Assembly (NCBI GenBank): GCA_019750135.1
Contig: JAIEOV010000028.1
Location: 46,544-110,543 of the forward strand
Direction: 5' to 3'
Source of the DNA: Reyranella sp.
Lineage (GTDB): Bacteria > Pseudomonadota > Alphaproteobacteria > Reyranellales > Reyranellaceae
DNA: 64,000 bases
Under the pieces are notes generated by a model. That model ran no database searches. It had not been told where the DNA came from and saw only the letters and a program-made list of their open reading frames with translations. Numbering within the stretch: position 1 is the stretch's first letter; each line of letters starts with the position of its first letter. Shown piece after piece: positions 8,120-17,310 of the stretch. Position numbers and translations under genes: made by a program.

Positions 8120-8129
8120 TTGTATACAA
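8120..8129. promoter_or_regulatory. Palindromic TTGTATACAA, candidate GntR operator
   Basis: A perfect 10-bp palindrome centred between the divergent GntR and aminotransferase genes, 29 bp from the regulator start and 32 bp from the aminotransferase start. Short AT-rich TTGTATACAA-like sites are typical of FadR-subfamily GntR operators. The assignment rests on position and symmetry only. Confidence 0.6.
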
Positions 8130-8160
8130 AATGCAAGCCACTATCGGAAAGGCCGAGAAC

Positions 8161-9354
8161 ATGCGCCTGAATTCACATCCCAGCGGACGGCATTTCCTGC
8201 AGATCCCCGGCCCGACCAACGTGCCGGACCGCATTCTGCGGGCGATGGATCATCCGACCATCGATCACCGCGGACCCGAGTTCAACGCGCTGGCCAAGAA
8301 GGTCCTGCGGAGCGTCCGCCAGGTCTTCCAGACCAAGCAGCCGGTCATCGTCTATCCGGCGTCGGGCACGGGCGCGTGGGAAGCCGCCCTGGTCAACACG
8401 TTGTCGTCCGGCGACCTGGTGCTGATGTGGGAGACCGGCCACTTCGCCTCGTTGTGGAAGAAGATGGCCGACAAGCTCGGCATCAAGTCCGAGTTCATGG
8501 GCGGCGACTGGCGCAAGCCGGCCGATCCCGCGGCCATCGAAAAGCGCCTGAAGGAGGACAAGGACCACACGATCAAGGCGGTGTGCATCGTGCACAACGA
8601 GACCTCGACCGGCGTGGTGAGCGACATCGGCGCCGTGCGCCGCGCCATCGATTCAGCGCGCCACCCTGCCCTGCTGCTGGTCGATACCATCTCCTCGCTG
8701 GGCTCGATCGACTATCGCCACGACGCCTGGGGCGTCGACGTGACGGTGGCGGGCTCGCAGAAGGGCCTGATGCTGCCGCCCGGCCTCTCCTTCAATGCCG
8801 TCAGCGAGAAGGCGGTCGCGGCATCGAAGAGCTCGAAGATGCCGAAGGCGTTCTGGAACTGGGAGGAAATGCTGGCGGCCAACGCCAACGGCTGGTTCCC
8901 CTACACGCCCGCCACCAACCTGCTCTACGGCCTCAACGAGGCCTGCGACATGCTTCTGGAGGAAGGGCTCGACGCGGTGTTCGCCCGTCATGCCCGCCAT
9001 GCCGAGGCGACGCGCACCGCGGTGAACGCCTGGGGCCTGGAAATCCTATGCAGCGACGAGAAGGCCTACTCCGGCTCTTTGACGGCCATCGTCATGCCCG
9101 AGGGCCACGATGCCGACGCTTTCCGCAAGGTCGCGCTGGAGAACTTCAACCTGTCGCTCGGCCAGGGCCTCAGCAAGGTCGCGGGCAAGGTGTTCCGCAT
9201 CGGCCATCTCGGCGACTTCAACGACCTGATGCTCTTGGGCACGCTGTCGGGCGTCGAGATGGCGCTGGGTCTCGCCAAGGTGCCGCACAAGGCGGGCGGC
9301 GCACAGGCCGCCCTCACCTATCTGCGCGACACCGCGCCGGGCGCCCGGCGATAG
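8161..9354 (+). CDS. Class V aminotransferase, serine-glyoxylate type
   Basis: 397 residues, PLP-dependent. It shows the family start FLQIPGPTNVP, the small-domain H..GPEFN motif and the PLP lysine in VTVAGSQKGLMLPPG. Enzymes of this type transfer the amino group of serine to glyoxylate, giving hydroxypyruvate and glycine, in the serine cycle or in photorespiration-like salvage; related enzymes use alanine or purine-derived ureidoglycine. The start at 8161 matches family length; an in-frame ATG at 8131 would add ten residues. Its divergent GntR regulator suggests substrate-controlled expression. The precise donor cannot be read from sequence. Confidence 0.92.
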   Translation: MRLNSHPSGRHFLQIPGPTNVPDRILRAMDHPTIDHRGPEFNALAKKVLRSVRQVFQTKQPVIVYPASGTGAWEAALVNTLSSGDLVLMWETGHFASLWKKMADKLGIKSEFMGGDWRKPADPAAIEKRLKEDKDHTIKAVCIVHNETSTGVVSDIGAVRRAIDSARHPALLLVDTISSLGSIDYRHDAWGVDVTVAGSQKGLMLPPGLSFNAVSEKAVAASKSSKMPKAFWNWEEMLAANANGWFPYTPATNLLYGLNEACDMLLEEGLDAVFARHARHAEATRTAVNAWGLEILCSDEKAYSGSLTAIVMPEGHDADAFRKVALENFNLSLGQGLSKVAGKVFRIGHLGDFNDLMLLGTLSGVEMALGLAKVPHKAGGAQAALTYLRDTAPGARR

Positions 9355-10123
9355 ACCGAAGCCTCAGGCCAGAACGCCTGGATCTTCGGCGCCTCGGCCT
9401 TCGCGCGCTCGAAGCCGGCATCGAGGGCCGGCTTGCTCTGCCTCGGGTCGAGCAGGTTCACGCCGGGCGGCGCTCCGGCAATGATCAGCATGCCCTTGGT
9501 GCCGGTGGCTTCGAGCGCCTTCATCTCGTCGTGGATGTTGTGCGGGATGCCGCTCAGCAACGAGCCCTCGTAGCCGTTGGTGAGGGTGATCACCAGCGCC
9601 CGCTTCGACCCGGCGACGAGGTCGGTGTGGGCCCACGTCCGGGCATGCCGCCGTCCATGCAGTGGCGCTGGCCGAGCAGGACGGAACCCATCGCGCCGGG
9701 CAGCGAGGAACTGGCCGCGGCGGCATGGGCGAGCGGAATGCCGTTGCGACGCGCCACAGCCTGGCCGACGACCAGCCGCTCGCCGGTGTAGCAATCGTTG
9801 GCGGTCGTGAACATCTTGGCGACCGGCCAGTCGGTGCGGCTGTCGCCGGTCACCAGCCAAGCGAGGCGTCCGATGCCGTCGCCATTGAGCTTGTTGTCGG
9901 CAGCGAGCGCTGCCCGGCCGATGGCGCGGATCGATGCCGGGCTGCCGTCCTTGACGTTGAGATTGATCTCCTGCGCGCGCTTCTGGCTGAGGTTGGGATG
10001 GGCGACCGGCGCCAGCTTGGCGAACAGGCCCGGCACGTGACCGGAGATGTCGAACGTGCGAGGCAGGTGCTTGAAATGACCTGCTCCGGCGCCGGCCGGG
10101 CAAGCCCGTCGCCGGCGGGACAT
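9318..10123 (-). pseudogene. Patatin-like phospholipase remnant (truncated and frameshifted)
   Basis: The C-terminal half of a patatin fold is recognisable: a strand followed by GIPLAHAAAASSSLPGAMGSV, then HCMDGGM, which carries the catalytic Asp (DGG). After DGGMPGR the frame breaks near 9637-9645; shifting by one base restores TWAHTDLVAGSKRALVITLTN, the expected continuation, which runs to a TAG at 9318. The N-terminal half with the oxyanion GGGxRG and the GxSxG serine is absent; sequence ends against the ABC permease gene at about 10140. The remnant overlaps the aminotransferase end tail to tail by 37 bp. It cannot make an active lipase. Confidence 0.8.
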
Positions 10124-10145
10124 CGTTCGTCAGGCATCGCGCCCG

Positions 10146-10934
10146 TTAGTCGCTGGCGCCGTGGCGGCCGCGTTGGGAGACGTGCCACGGCAGGCAGAGG
10201 CGCTCGGCGTAATCGAGCACGAAGAACAGAAGTGTGCCGAAAATGCCAAGCAGCACAAGGCAGACGAAGACGCCCAAGGTGTCGAACTGGCCCTGCGCCA
10301 CCAGGATCTGGAAGCCCAGGCCTTTGCTGCCGGCCACGAACTCGCCGACGATGGCGCCGACCAGGGCGAAGGAGATGCCGACCTTCATGCCGGCGAACAG
10401 GCTGGGCAGCGCACAGGGGAACTTGATCTTGGCCAGCACGGCCAGCGGCGAGGCGCGCGACACCCGGGCGAGATGCAGCATGTCGGGATCGACCGAGCGC
10501 AGACCGAGCACGGTGTCGATGACGATGGGGAAGATGGCGAGCATCAGGGCGATCGCCACCTTGGGCTCGGTGCCCGTGCCCATCCAGATGACGAACAGCG
10601 GCGCCAGCGCCACCTTGGGAATCGAGTTCAAGGCGACCAGCAACGTGTAGATCGTACGCTCGAGCAGCTTCGAGGAAACGATCGCCACCGCCAGCAACAC
10701 GCCCAGCACGACGGCCAGCGCGAAGCCCAGGCAGGTCATGCCGAGCGTGAAGCCGAGCTGGCGCATGAACAGGCCGGGCGTCTGCAGGAAGGCGCCGACG
10801 ATGGCGCTCGGCGCTGGCAGGATCAGGGGCGGCGGCTGGAAGATCCGCACGCCCGCCTCCCACAACAGCAGGCTGACGACGAGGACCAGGATGACGTCGC
10901 GCGCCTCGCTGGGCGCAAGCAGGCGCTTCAGCAT
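10146..10934 (-). CDS. ABC transporter permease (NitT/TauT/SsuC family)
   Basis: 262 residues with about six membrane helices and the EAA loop region (ARVSRASPLAVLAKIKFPCALP). This is the single-gene, homodimer-forming permease type used by nitrate, taurine, sulfonate and pyrimidine-precursor importers. It is the last gene of the operon hyuA-hyuB-tetR-SBP-ATPase-permease, starting 3 bp after the ATPase stop. Its 3' end is followed directly by the broken patatin sequence. Confidence 0.93.
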   Translation of the reverse strand: MLKRLLAPSEARDVILVLVVSLLLWEAGVRIFQPPPLILPAPSAIVGAFLQTPGLFMRQLGFTLGMTCLGFALAVVLGVLLAVAIVSSKLLERTIYTLLVALNSIPKVALAPLFVIWMGTGTEPKVAIALMLAIFPIVIDTVLGLRSVDPDMLHLARVSRASPLAVLAKIKFPCALPSLFAGMKVGISFALVGAIVGEFVAGSKGLGFQILVAQGQFDTLGVFVCLVLLGIFGTLLFFVLDYAERLCLPWHVSQRGRHGASD

Positions 10935-10937
10935 CGG

Positions 10938-11735
10938 TTACTCCTTGACGATGCCGAGCTCGGCGAAGTGATGGCGGATGTGCGCGACGTAGTGCCCGAA
11001 GGCGGCGCTCTCGCGCACCGCCAGCGAGCGCGGCCGCGGCAGGTCGATGGCGACGATCTCCATGATCGCGCCCGGGGCGCGGCCCATCATGGCCACCCGG
11101 TCCGACAGGAACACCGCCTCGGCAATCGAATGGGTGATGAACAGCACGGTCTTGCGGGTTTCCTGCCAGATGCGCGCCAGCTCGAGATTGAGATCGTCGC
11201 GCGTCATCGCGTCGAGGGCGCCGAACGGCTCGTCCATCAGCAGGAGCTGCGGATCGGACAGCAGGGCGCGGCAGATCGAGGCGCGCTGGCGCATGCCGCC
11301 CGACAGCTCCCACGGATAGCGATGCTCGAACGAGCCCAGCCCGAAGCGCGCGAGCAGGCCCTCGGCACGCTCGCGGTAGCCCGCCGTCGGCTTGCCGGCG
11401 AGCTCGACGGACAGCAGCACGTTCTGAAGGATGGTCCGCCAGTCGAGCAGGACGTCGCGCTGGAACACGACGCCCAGCCCGTCGGGCGGCCCGTCGATCC
11501 GCCGGCCGTCGACCATGATCTCGCCGACGCTCAGTCCTTCCAGGCCGGCGACGAGCTTCAGCAGCGTGCTCTTGCCGCAACCGGAGGGCCCGACGATGCT
11601 GACGAACTCGCCGGCGCCGAGATCGAGGTCGATGCCGGCCAAGGCCGGCACCGGTCCGCGCGGCGAAGCGTACGTCTTGCCCACGTTGCGCAGGCAGACA
11701 TGCGCGGCCCCCATGAAAGTCGATGCCTCGGGCAC
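10938..11735 (-). CDS. ABC transporter ATP-binding protein (NitT/TauT family)
   Basis: 265 residues with Walker A GPSGCGKST, Q-loop VFQRDVLLDW, signature LSGGMRQRA, Walker B LLLMDEPFGALD and the H-loop FITHS. It energises import with the adjacent binding protein and permease. The frame opens with a GTG at 11735, 4 nt after the binding-protein stop; an ATG at 11714 is the alternative. Confidence 0.94.
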   Translation of the reverse strand: MPEASTFMGAAHVCLRNVGKTYASPRGPVPALAGIDLDLGAGEFVSIVGPSGCGKSTLLKLVAGLEGLSVGEIMVDGRRIDGPPDGLGVVFQRDVLLDWRTILQNVLLSVELAGKPTAGYRERAEGLLARFGLGSFEHRYPWELSGGMRQRASICRALLSDPQLLLMDEPFGALDAMTRDDLNLELARIWQETRKTVLFITHSIAEAVFLSDRVAMMGRAPGAIMEIVAIDLPRPRSLAVRESAAFGHYVAHIRHHFAELGIVKE

Positions 11736-11739
11736 CGGC

Positions 11740-12714
11740 TCAGTCCATCAGGGCGTTCGTGAAGTAGTCGTCGGCCTTCCAGCCCGGCTTGACCACGCCG
11801 GCCGCCTCCAGCGTCTTCAACGTCGCCTCCCAGTCGGCCGCCGCCTGCCAGCCGATCGGCTTGCCCTTGGTCGCCGGCGTCTCGAAGAAATCGAGGGACA
11901 TGACGATCTGGCTCTTCTGCACGGCCGGATCGAGGCGCGCGTCGGGGCGCGCCGCGAGCATCGCCTTGACGCCAAGCTCGGGGTCCTTGCGGATCTGCTC
12001 CCAGGCCTTCTGCTGGGTCTCGATCAGCTTCTTCAAGGCCGGGCCGCGCTTGGCGATCGTGTCCTCCTTCGCGACCAGCCCGTAGCTCATGAAGTTCAGG
12101 CCGGCATCGGAGGCCCACAGGCACTTGGACGGCCGCGAGGCCTCGGCAACCGGCACGGCCGAGCTCGCCGTCGACATCAGGCCGTCGGCGCGCTTGGCGA
12201 TGTAGGTGCCCCACAGGGCGGCGGGATCGACGAAGTCGATCTTCGCGGTCTCGCGATTGAGGCCCCCCGCCTTCAGGTAGGGATCGATCAGCGGCGCCCA
12301 CGGGCTGGCCGCGAACACCACCGTGGTCTTGCCCTTGAGATCGGCCGCCTTGCTCATCGGCGAGGTCTTGTCGACCAGCACGCACAGATCGGTCTTGGGC
12401 ATGATGGTGGCGATCGCCTTCAGCGGGGCGCCCTGGGCGCGCGCCGCCCCGAGCAGACCGACCTGGACCTGGCCGACATCGACCTGCCCGGCATTCACCA
12501 GCTGGATGGTGTTGCCTGAGCCGCGGCCGTCCTGGACGTCGACCTCGAGGCCGGCCGCCTTGAACATGCCGTTCTGATTGGCCAGGTGCATGGCAGCCTG
12601 GACACCCCACGGCGCGAAATCGAGGCGCACCGACATCTTTTCCTGTGCTGCCGCCGGACCTGCGACCGCGATGACCGTCGCTGCGGCCGCCATTCCCCAA
12701 GATATCCTGCTCAT
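11740..12714 (-). CDS. ABC transporter substrate-binding protein (NMT1/THI5-like)
   Basis: 324 residues with a clear signal peptide (MAAAATVIAVAGPAAAQE). The mature part has the NMT1/SsuA pattern: VRLDFAPWGVQAAMHLANQNGMF, DGRGSGNTIQLVNAGQVDVGQ and DLKGKTTVVFAAS. Members bind pyrimidines, thiamine precursors, sulfonates, nitrate or aromatic acids. Its placement after hyuAB suggests that the ligand is the compound opened by the Hyu enzymes, such as a hydantoin or other cyclic amide. The start codon overlaps the TGA of the TetR gene, indicating translational coupling. Confidence 0.92.
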   Translation of the reverse strand: MSRISWGMAAAATVIAVAGPAAAQEKMSVRLDFAPWGVQAAMHLANQNGMFKAAGLEVDVQDGRGSGNTIQLVNAGQVDVGQVQVGLLGAARAQGAPLKAIATIMPKTDLCVLVDKTSPMSKAADLKGKTTVVFAASPWAPLIDPYLKAGGLNRETAKIDFVDPAALWGTYIAKRADGLMSTASSAVPVAEASRPSKCLWASDAGLNFMSYGLVAKEDTIAKRGPALKKLIETQQKAWEQIRKDPELGVKAMLAARPDARLDPAVQKSQIVMSLDFFETPATKGKPIGWQAAADWEATLKTLEAAGVVKPGWKADDYFTNALMD

Positions 12715-13415
12715 CCCCTTCTCCCCTTACAAGATTGCGCCGCCGGCATGTCCTGCCCCTCCGACGACGGATGCACGAGATAGGCCAGCACCATGTCGAC
12801 CACGTGCCGACGCCGGGCGGCAACGCGACGCGGCGTGACCAACGGACGATCGAGCAGCCAGGACATGGTGTACTGGTTGGACAGGAAGAAATAGGCGAGG
12901 CCCGAGATCGACAGATAGAGATCGATCACGTCGACCTTGCGTCGGAAAATGCCTTCGGCTTGACCACGCCGCAGGATCGTCTGCAGCGTGTCCAAAAGGT
13001 TTCCGTACAGCGGCTTGACCACGGTCGAGCGCTTGAGATTGCGGGCGTAGTGGATGTTCTCCACGCTCATCAGCCGGATCAGTTCCGGCGTGGCGACGAA
13101 ATGATCGAAGGTGTTGGTGACCAGCCGGCGCATCGCCTGCTCCGGCGGCAGAGCCACCAGCTCTTCGTCATGCTGGTTGGCCCGCAGCCCGGCCCAGATG
13201 CCCTCGATCACCGCGAGGTAGAGGTCTTCCTTGGAGCCGAAGTAGTGATAGAGCAGGTTCTTGTTGACGCCGCAGGTCTCGGCGATGCGGTCCATCCTGG
13301 CGCCGCTCAGCCCGTGGTCGACGAACTCGGCTTTCGCCACCGCGAGGATATGCGCGCGCGTCGCCGCCGCATTGCGGGCGCGGCGGGGTGGCGACGGGAC
13401 CTCAGCGACCTGCAT
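12711..13415 (-). CDS. TetR/AcrR-family regulator inside the hyu operon
   Basis: 234 residues. The N-terminal HTH (ILAVAKAEFVDHGLSGARMD, then CGVNKNLLYHYFGSKEDLY) is typical of TetR, followed by a helical ligand domain of the RutR-like size. Start ATG 13415 lies 4 nt after the hyuB stop and was chosen because upstream extension overlaps hyuB. The stop overlaps the start of the binding protein. Being embedded in the operon, it most likely represses the operon through the palindrome at 17256-17269 and senses a cyclic amide or its product. This is inferred from position. Confidence 0.93.
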   Translation of the reverse strand: MQVAEVPSPPRRARNAAATRAHILAVAKAEFVDHGLSGARMDRIAETCGVNKNLLYHYFGSKEDLYLAVIEGIWAGLRANQHDEELVALPPEQAMRRLVTNTFDHFVATPELIRLMSVENIHYARNLKRSTVVKPLYGNLLDTLQTILRRGQAEGIFRRKVDVIDLYLSISGLAYFFLSNQYTMSWLLDRPLVTPRRVAARRRHVVDMVLAYLVHPSSEGQDMPAAQSCKGRRG

Positions 13416-13419
13416 GGCC

Positions 13420-15150
13420 TCAGGCCGCCGTCGCGACCGCTCGCGCGGCGCGCAACGCAGCGGTGGCATCGCGATCCAGCCCGCCCCCTTCGGTGAGCAC
13501 CACGGCATGGAAACGCGCCGCGTAGTCGCGGGTGATCTTGCCCTCGAGATGGTCTTCCAGCACCGCCTCGGGCGGCCGCTCCAGCGGATCGCCGAAGCCG
13601 CCGGCGCCCGCCTGCTCGTGCACGATCACCGTGTCGTGCTGGATGTTGGTGGTGATCTTGCCCGGCAATGCCCGGCGCTCGCCGGCGACCTCCATGTAGT
13701 TGGCGGAGGTGCCTCCCGGCGCCCCGCCGGCCAGGCCGTACGGCGCGAAGCGGACCCGGTCGGTGCGCATCTGCAGCAGCGCCTCGGACGCAAGGACGCG
13801 ATACGTGCGGCGAATGCCGACGCCGCCGCGATAGCGGCCGGCGCCGCAACTGTCGGTCACGAAGGCATATTCCTCGATGCGCACGGGATGCTCGGCCTCC
13901 ATGACCTCGACGGGCATGTTGGAGAGGTTCTGCGAGGCGTTGGTCACCGCCTCCAGGCCGTCCTTGTCCGGCCGGCCGCCCCAGGCGCCGCAGATCATGT
14001 CGACGATGATGAACGGCTCGCGGTTCGGACGAAGCCCGCTGATGCAGATGACGCTGTTGCCGCCCTCGCCCGCCGCCGGCACCTTGTCCGGCACGATCTG
14101 CGCCAGCGCGCCCAGCATGGCGTCGAAGACGCGGTAGCCGGTGAGCGCCCGCGCCGCGCAGGCGCCCGGCATCGCCGGATTGAGGATCGAGGCCTCGGGC
14201 GCCGTCACGTCGACGCAGCGGAACAGGCCCACATTGTTGGGAATGTCCTTGGCCAGCACACAGCGCACGCTGAGATAGGTGAGCGAGCGCGTGAAGCTCA
14301 GCGTCGAGTTGAGCGCGCCGCGCACCTGCGGCGAGGAGCCGGAATAGTCGACGGCGAGCGTGCCGTCGTCGCGCACGGTGACGGCGACGGATATCGGGAT
14401 CGGCGTATCGGAGAAGCCGTCGCTGTCGATATGGTCGGTGAACCGCCAGGTGCCGCGCGGCCACGTCATGATCTCCTGCCGGGTCAGCCGCTCGGCATAG
14501 TCGAGCAGCTCCTGCATGTAGGCGTCGAGCTCGTCGGCGCCGTAGCGCTGCATGAGCTTCTCCAGGCCGCGCCGCCCGACCTGGGCCGCGGCATACTGGG
14601 CCGCGAGATCGCCCAGCACGCGGTCCGGCACGCGCACGTTGATGCGGATCAGCTTCTCGAGGGTGCGATTGATCTTGCCGCGCTCGTAGAGCTTGAGCGG
14701 CGGCATGCGCAGGCCTTCCTGGTAGATCTCGGTCGAATCGGAGGCATTGGACCCCGGAACCCGGCCGCCGACGTCGGTGTGGTGGCAGATCACCACGGCG
14801 AAGGCGCGCCGCACGCCGTCGTGAAAGATCGGCACGAACATGAAGATGTCCGGCAGATGCATGCCGCCGTGATAGGGATCGTTCATGATCACCACGTCGC
14901 CGTCGTGCAGGTCGTCGGCGAAGGCGGTCAGCACCGACTCCATGGCCTCGGGAATCGCGCCGAGATGCTGGGCGATGGTCTTGGCCTGCGCCACCATCTG
15001 GCCGTCGGCGGCGCAGAGCGCGGCCGAGAAATCCATGACGTCCTTGACGATCTCAGAGCGGGCGGTGCGCACCACCGTGTAGGCCATCTCGTCGGCGATC
15101 GAATCGAGGCCGTTCTTGACGACGGCGAAGGTGATCGGATCGATCTTCAT
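13420..15150 (-). CDS. hyuB: Hydantoinase B / oxoprolinase beta-type subunit
   Basis: 576 residues. It shows the HyuB pattern: DPITFAVVKNGLDSIADEMAYT, DGDVVIMNDPYHGGMHLPD, CHHTDVGG and the C-terminal GGPGG-like AGGAPGGTSANY and AGAGGFGDPLER. With HyuA it forms an ATP-dependent enzyme that opens five-membered cyclic amides (hydantoins, 5-oxoproline, N-methylhydantoin) or, in the related acetone carboxylase branch, carboxylates ketones. The ATG at 15150 overlaps the TGA of hyuA. The exact substrate cannot be deduced. Confidence 0.92.
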   Translation of the reverse strand: MKIDPITFAVVKNGLDSIADEMAYTVVRTARSEIVKDVMDFSAALCAADGQMVAQAKTIAQHLGAIPEAMESVLTAFADDLHDGDVVIMNDPYHGGMHLPDIFMFVPIFHDGVRRAFAVVICHHTDVGGRVPGSNASDSTEIYQEGLRMPPLKLYERGKINRTLEKLIRINVRVPDRVLGDLAAQYAAAQVGRRGLEKLMQRYGADELDAYMQELLDYAERLTRQEIMTWPRGTWRFTDHIDSDGFSDTPIPISVAVTVRDDGTLAVDYSGSSPQVRGALNSTLSFTRSLTYLSVRCVLAKDIPNNVGLFRCVDVTAPEASILNPAMPGACAARALTGYRVFDAMLGALAQIVPDKVPAAGEGGNSVICISGLRPNREPFIIVDMICGAWGGRPDKDGLEAVTNASQNLSNMPVEVMEAEHPVRIEEYAFVTDSCGAGRYRGGVGIRRTYRVLASEALLQMRTDRVRFAPYGLAGGAPGGTSANYMEVAGERRALPGKITTNIQHDTVIVHEQAGAGGFGDPLERPPEAVLEDHLEGKITRDYAARFHAVVLTEGGGLDRDATAALRAARAVATAA

Positions 15151-17240
15151 GCGGCAATCTCCACGACGATGCAGCCGATCGCATCGCAATGCACGGTGGC
15201 GTCCGGCGGCACGACGACGGTGGCGTCGAACTCCTCGACGATCAGGGGTCCGGGCCGTGGAACGCTGCCCAGCGCGTCGCGGCCGACGATCGCCACCGGC
15301 ACGGCGGGCTCGCCGCGCGCGAACGACACGGCGCGGCTCGCGCCGCCCGAGCTGCCGGCGCGCGGCGCGATCTTCATGTCCAGGAAATCCAGCCGGTTGT
15401 CGCGCAGGCCGCGGCCGATGGCGCGCAGCTTCATCAGCTCGACCGGCGTCGTGTCGCGGTAGCCGTAGGTCTTGAAGTACTCCGCCGCGAAGCGCTCGCG
15501 CAGCACGTCCAGATCGTCGCCGCCGAGCGGCACGGTGAGCTCGCTGGCCTGGCCCTCGTGGCGCAGCTCGGCCTCGAAGACGATCGCCCGGCGGTCGGGC
15601 CGGTAGCCGTCGGCCGCCAGCCGCGCATCGACCTCCGCGGCCACGCCCTTTTGCAGCGTCGCCAGTTCGGCCGCATCCATGCGGTCGAGGCGGCGCACCA
15701 CGGTCGCCATGGCGATGTGCTCGACGTCGCTCGCCAACATGCCGACCGAGCAGAACACGCCGGAGAGCGGCGGGACGACGACCTTGGGAATGCCGAGTTG
15801 GCGGGCGAGATCGAAGGCATGCACGCCGCCATTGCCGCCGAACGCCATCAAGGTGAGATCGCGCGGGTCGCGCCCGCGCTCGACCGTGACGGCGCGCACG
15901 GCGCGGGCCATGTTGGCGTTCGCCACGGCGCGGATGCCGTGCGCGGCATCGGCGACGTCGAGACCCATCGGGTCTGCGAGATGGTCGGCGATCGCCTTCT
16001 CGCTCAGCGCCTTGTCGATGCCGAGCCGTCCGCCGGCCAGGCTGCTTGGATTGATGAAGCCCAGCACGACGTTGGCATCGGTCACCGTCGGCCGGTCGTT
16101 GCCGAGGCCGTAACAGGCCGGTCCCGGCACCGCGCCGGCCGATTGCGGCCCGACGACCAGCAGGCCGCCCTTGTCGATACCCGCGATCGAGCCGCCGCCG
16201 GCGCCCACTTCGGCAATGTCGATCGCCGGCACCTTCAGCATGTAGCCGCCCGCCTTGACGAAGCGGCTCGAGGTCGAGATGCCGTCGCGGAACTCGTACT
16301 CCGACGTCATGGTCGGCCGTCCGTCCTCGACGATCACCGCCTTGGCCGTCGTCCCGCCCATGTCGAAGACGATGACGTCGCGGTCGCCGCGCGCCTCGCC
16401 CAGCCGGGCCGCGCCGATCACCCCGCCGGCCGGGCCGGACGCAACGGCCAGCACCGGCTTCTCGCAGATCGCCTGTGCCGCCAGCATGCCGCCATTGGAC
16501 GTCATGACCAGGATCGGCGCGGCGACGCCGATGCCGCGCAGCCCGGTCTCGAGCCGTTGCAGGTAACGCTGCATGGCGGCCAGCAGGTAGGCGTTGACCA
16601 CCGTCGTGCTGGTCCGCTCGTACTCCTTGATCTCGGGCAGGACGGCGCAGGAGCTGGTCACCAGCAGGCCGGGAATCGCCTCGCGCAGCAGGGCCTCAGC
16701 GCGCTGCTCGTGCACCGGATTGCGATAGCTGTTCAGGAAGGCGATGGCGATCGCCTCGATGCCGTCGGCGACCAGGGCGCGTCCTGCCGCCACGACCGCT
16801 TCCTCGTCGAGCGGCGTCACGATCGATCCGTCGGCGGCGATGCGCTCGGCGACCTCGAGGCGGTGCCGGCGCGGCACCAGCGGCCGCGGCTTCTCCCAGG
16901 TTAGGTCGAACATGTCCGGCATGCGGATGCGGCCGATCTCGAGCACGTCGCGGAACCCGCGCGTCGTGATCAGCCCGGTGCGCGCACCGGCCCTCTGCAG
17001 GATGGTGTTCGAGCCCACGGTCGTGCCGTGCATCACCTCGCTGACGCCCGCCGGATCGAGGCCGAGCTCGGCCAGCAGCTGGGCCACGCCCTCGATCACC
17101 GCACGGCTGGGATCGTCGGGCGTCGAGGAGATCTTGCTCTGGTGAATGCGGCCGTCGGCCGTCGCCAGCGCGATGTCCGTGAAGGTGCCCCCGATGTCGA
17201 TCGCAACCTTGCTCGCCGCCGTCGCCCCATCCTCCGGCAT
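15147..17240 (-). CDS. hyuA: Hydantoinase A / oxoprolinase alpha-type subunit
   Basis: 697 residues with an ASKHA-type ATPase core: N-terminal AIDIGGTFTDIAL, the second phosphate loop VIVFDMGGTTAKAVI and the GAGGGSIAGID adenosine loop. It phosphorylates the substrate for opening by HyuB. It is the first gene of the six-gene minus-strand operon; AAGGGGA lies 6 nt before the ATG, and a palindromic operator lies 16-29 bp further up. A second, diverged hyuAB pair is present at 47754-51619 in the opposite orientation, so the organism handles at least two such substrates. Confidence 0.93.
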   Translation of the reverse strand: MPEDGATAASKVAIDIGGTFTDIALATADGRIHQSKISSTPDDPSRAVIEGVAQLLAELGLDPAGVSEVMHGTTVGSNTILQRAGARTGLITTRGFRDVLEIGRIRMPDMFDLTWEKPRPLVPRRHRLEVAERIAADGSIVTPLDEEAVVAAGRALVADGIEAIAIAFLNSYRNPVHEQRAEALLREAIPGLLVTSSCAVLPEIKEYERTSTTVVNAYLLAAMQRYLQRLETGLRGIGVAAPILVMTSNGGMLAAQAICEKPVLAVASGPAGGVIGAARLGEARGDRDVIVFDMGGTTAKAVIVEDGRPTMTSEYEFRDGISTSSRFVKAGGYMLKVPAIDIAEVGAGGGSIAGIDKGGLLVVGPQSAGAVPGPACYGLGNDRPTVTDANVVLGFINPSSLAGGRLGIDKALSEKAIADHLADPMGLDVADAAHGIRAVANANMARAVRAVTVERGRDPRDLTLMAFGGNGGVHAFDLARQLGIPKVVVPPLSGVFCSVGMLASDVEHIAMATVVRRLDRMDAAELATLQKGVAAEVDARLAADGYRPDRRAIVFEAELRHEGQASELTVPLGGDDLDVLRERFAAEYFKTYGYRDTTPVELMKLRAIGRGLRDNRLDFLDMKIAPRAGSSGGASRAVSFARGEPAVPVAIVGRDALGSVPRPGPLIVEEFDATVVVPPDATVHCDAIGCIVVEIAA

Positions 17241-17255
17241 GCCGTCCCCTTTAAC

Positions 17256-17269
17256 TAACTAGCTAGTTA
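17256..17269. promoter_or_regulatory. Palindrome TAACTAGCTAGTTA, candidate TetR operator for the hyu operon
   Basis: A perfect 14-bp palindrome, within the longer AT-rich TTAACTAACTAGCTAGTTAA (17251-17270), sits directly before the hyuA ribosome site in otherwise very GC-rich DNA. TetR operators are usually palindromes of this size near the promoter. The regulator encoded as third gene of the operon is the obvious candidate. Not proven. Confidence 0.7.
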
Positions 17270-17310
17270 ATTCTGGAGGCGTTGCTGCCGTGCCGTCAAG
17301 GGCTTCGAGT

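Noticed and set aside
13261..15462. 733-codon plus-strand open frame opposite hyuB
   Set aside because: High GC keeps antisense frames open; its translation is Arg/Gly/His-rich without domains, and the minus strand encodes an intact HyuB.
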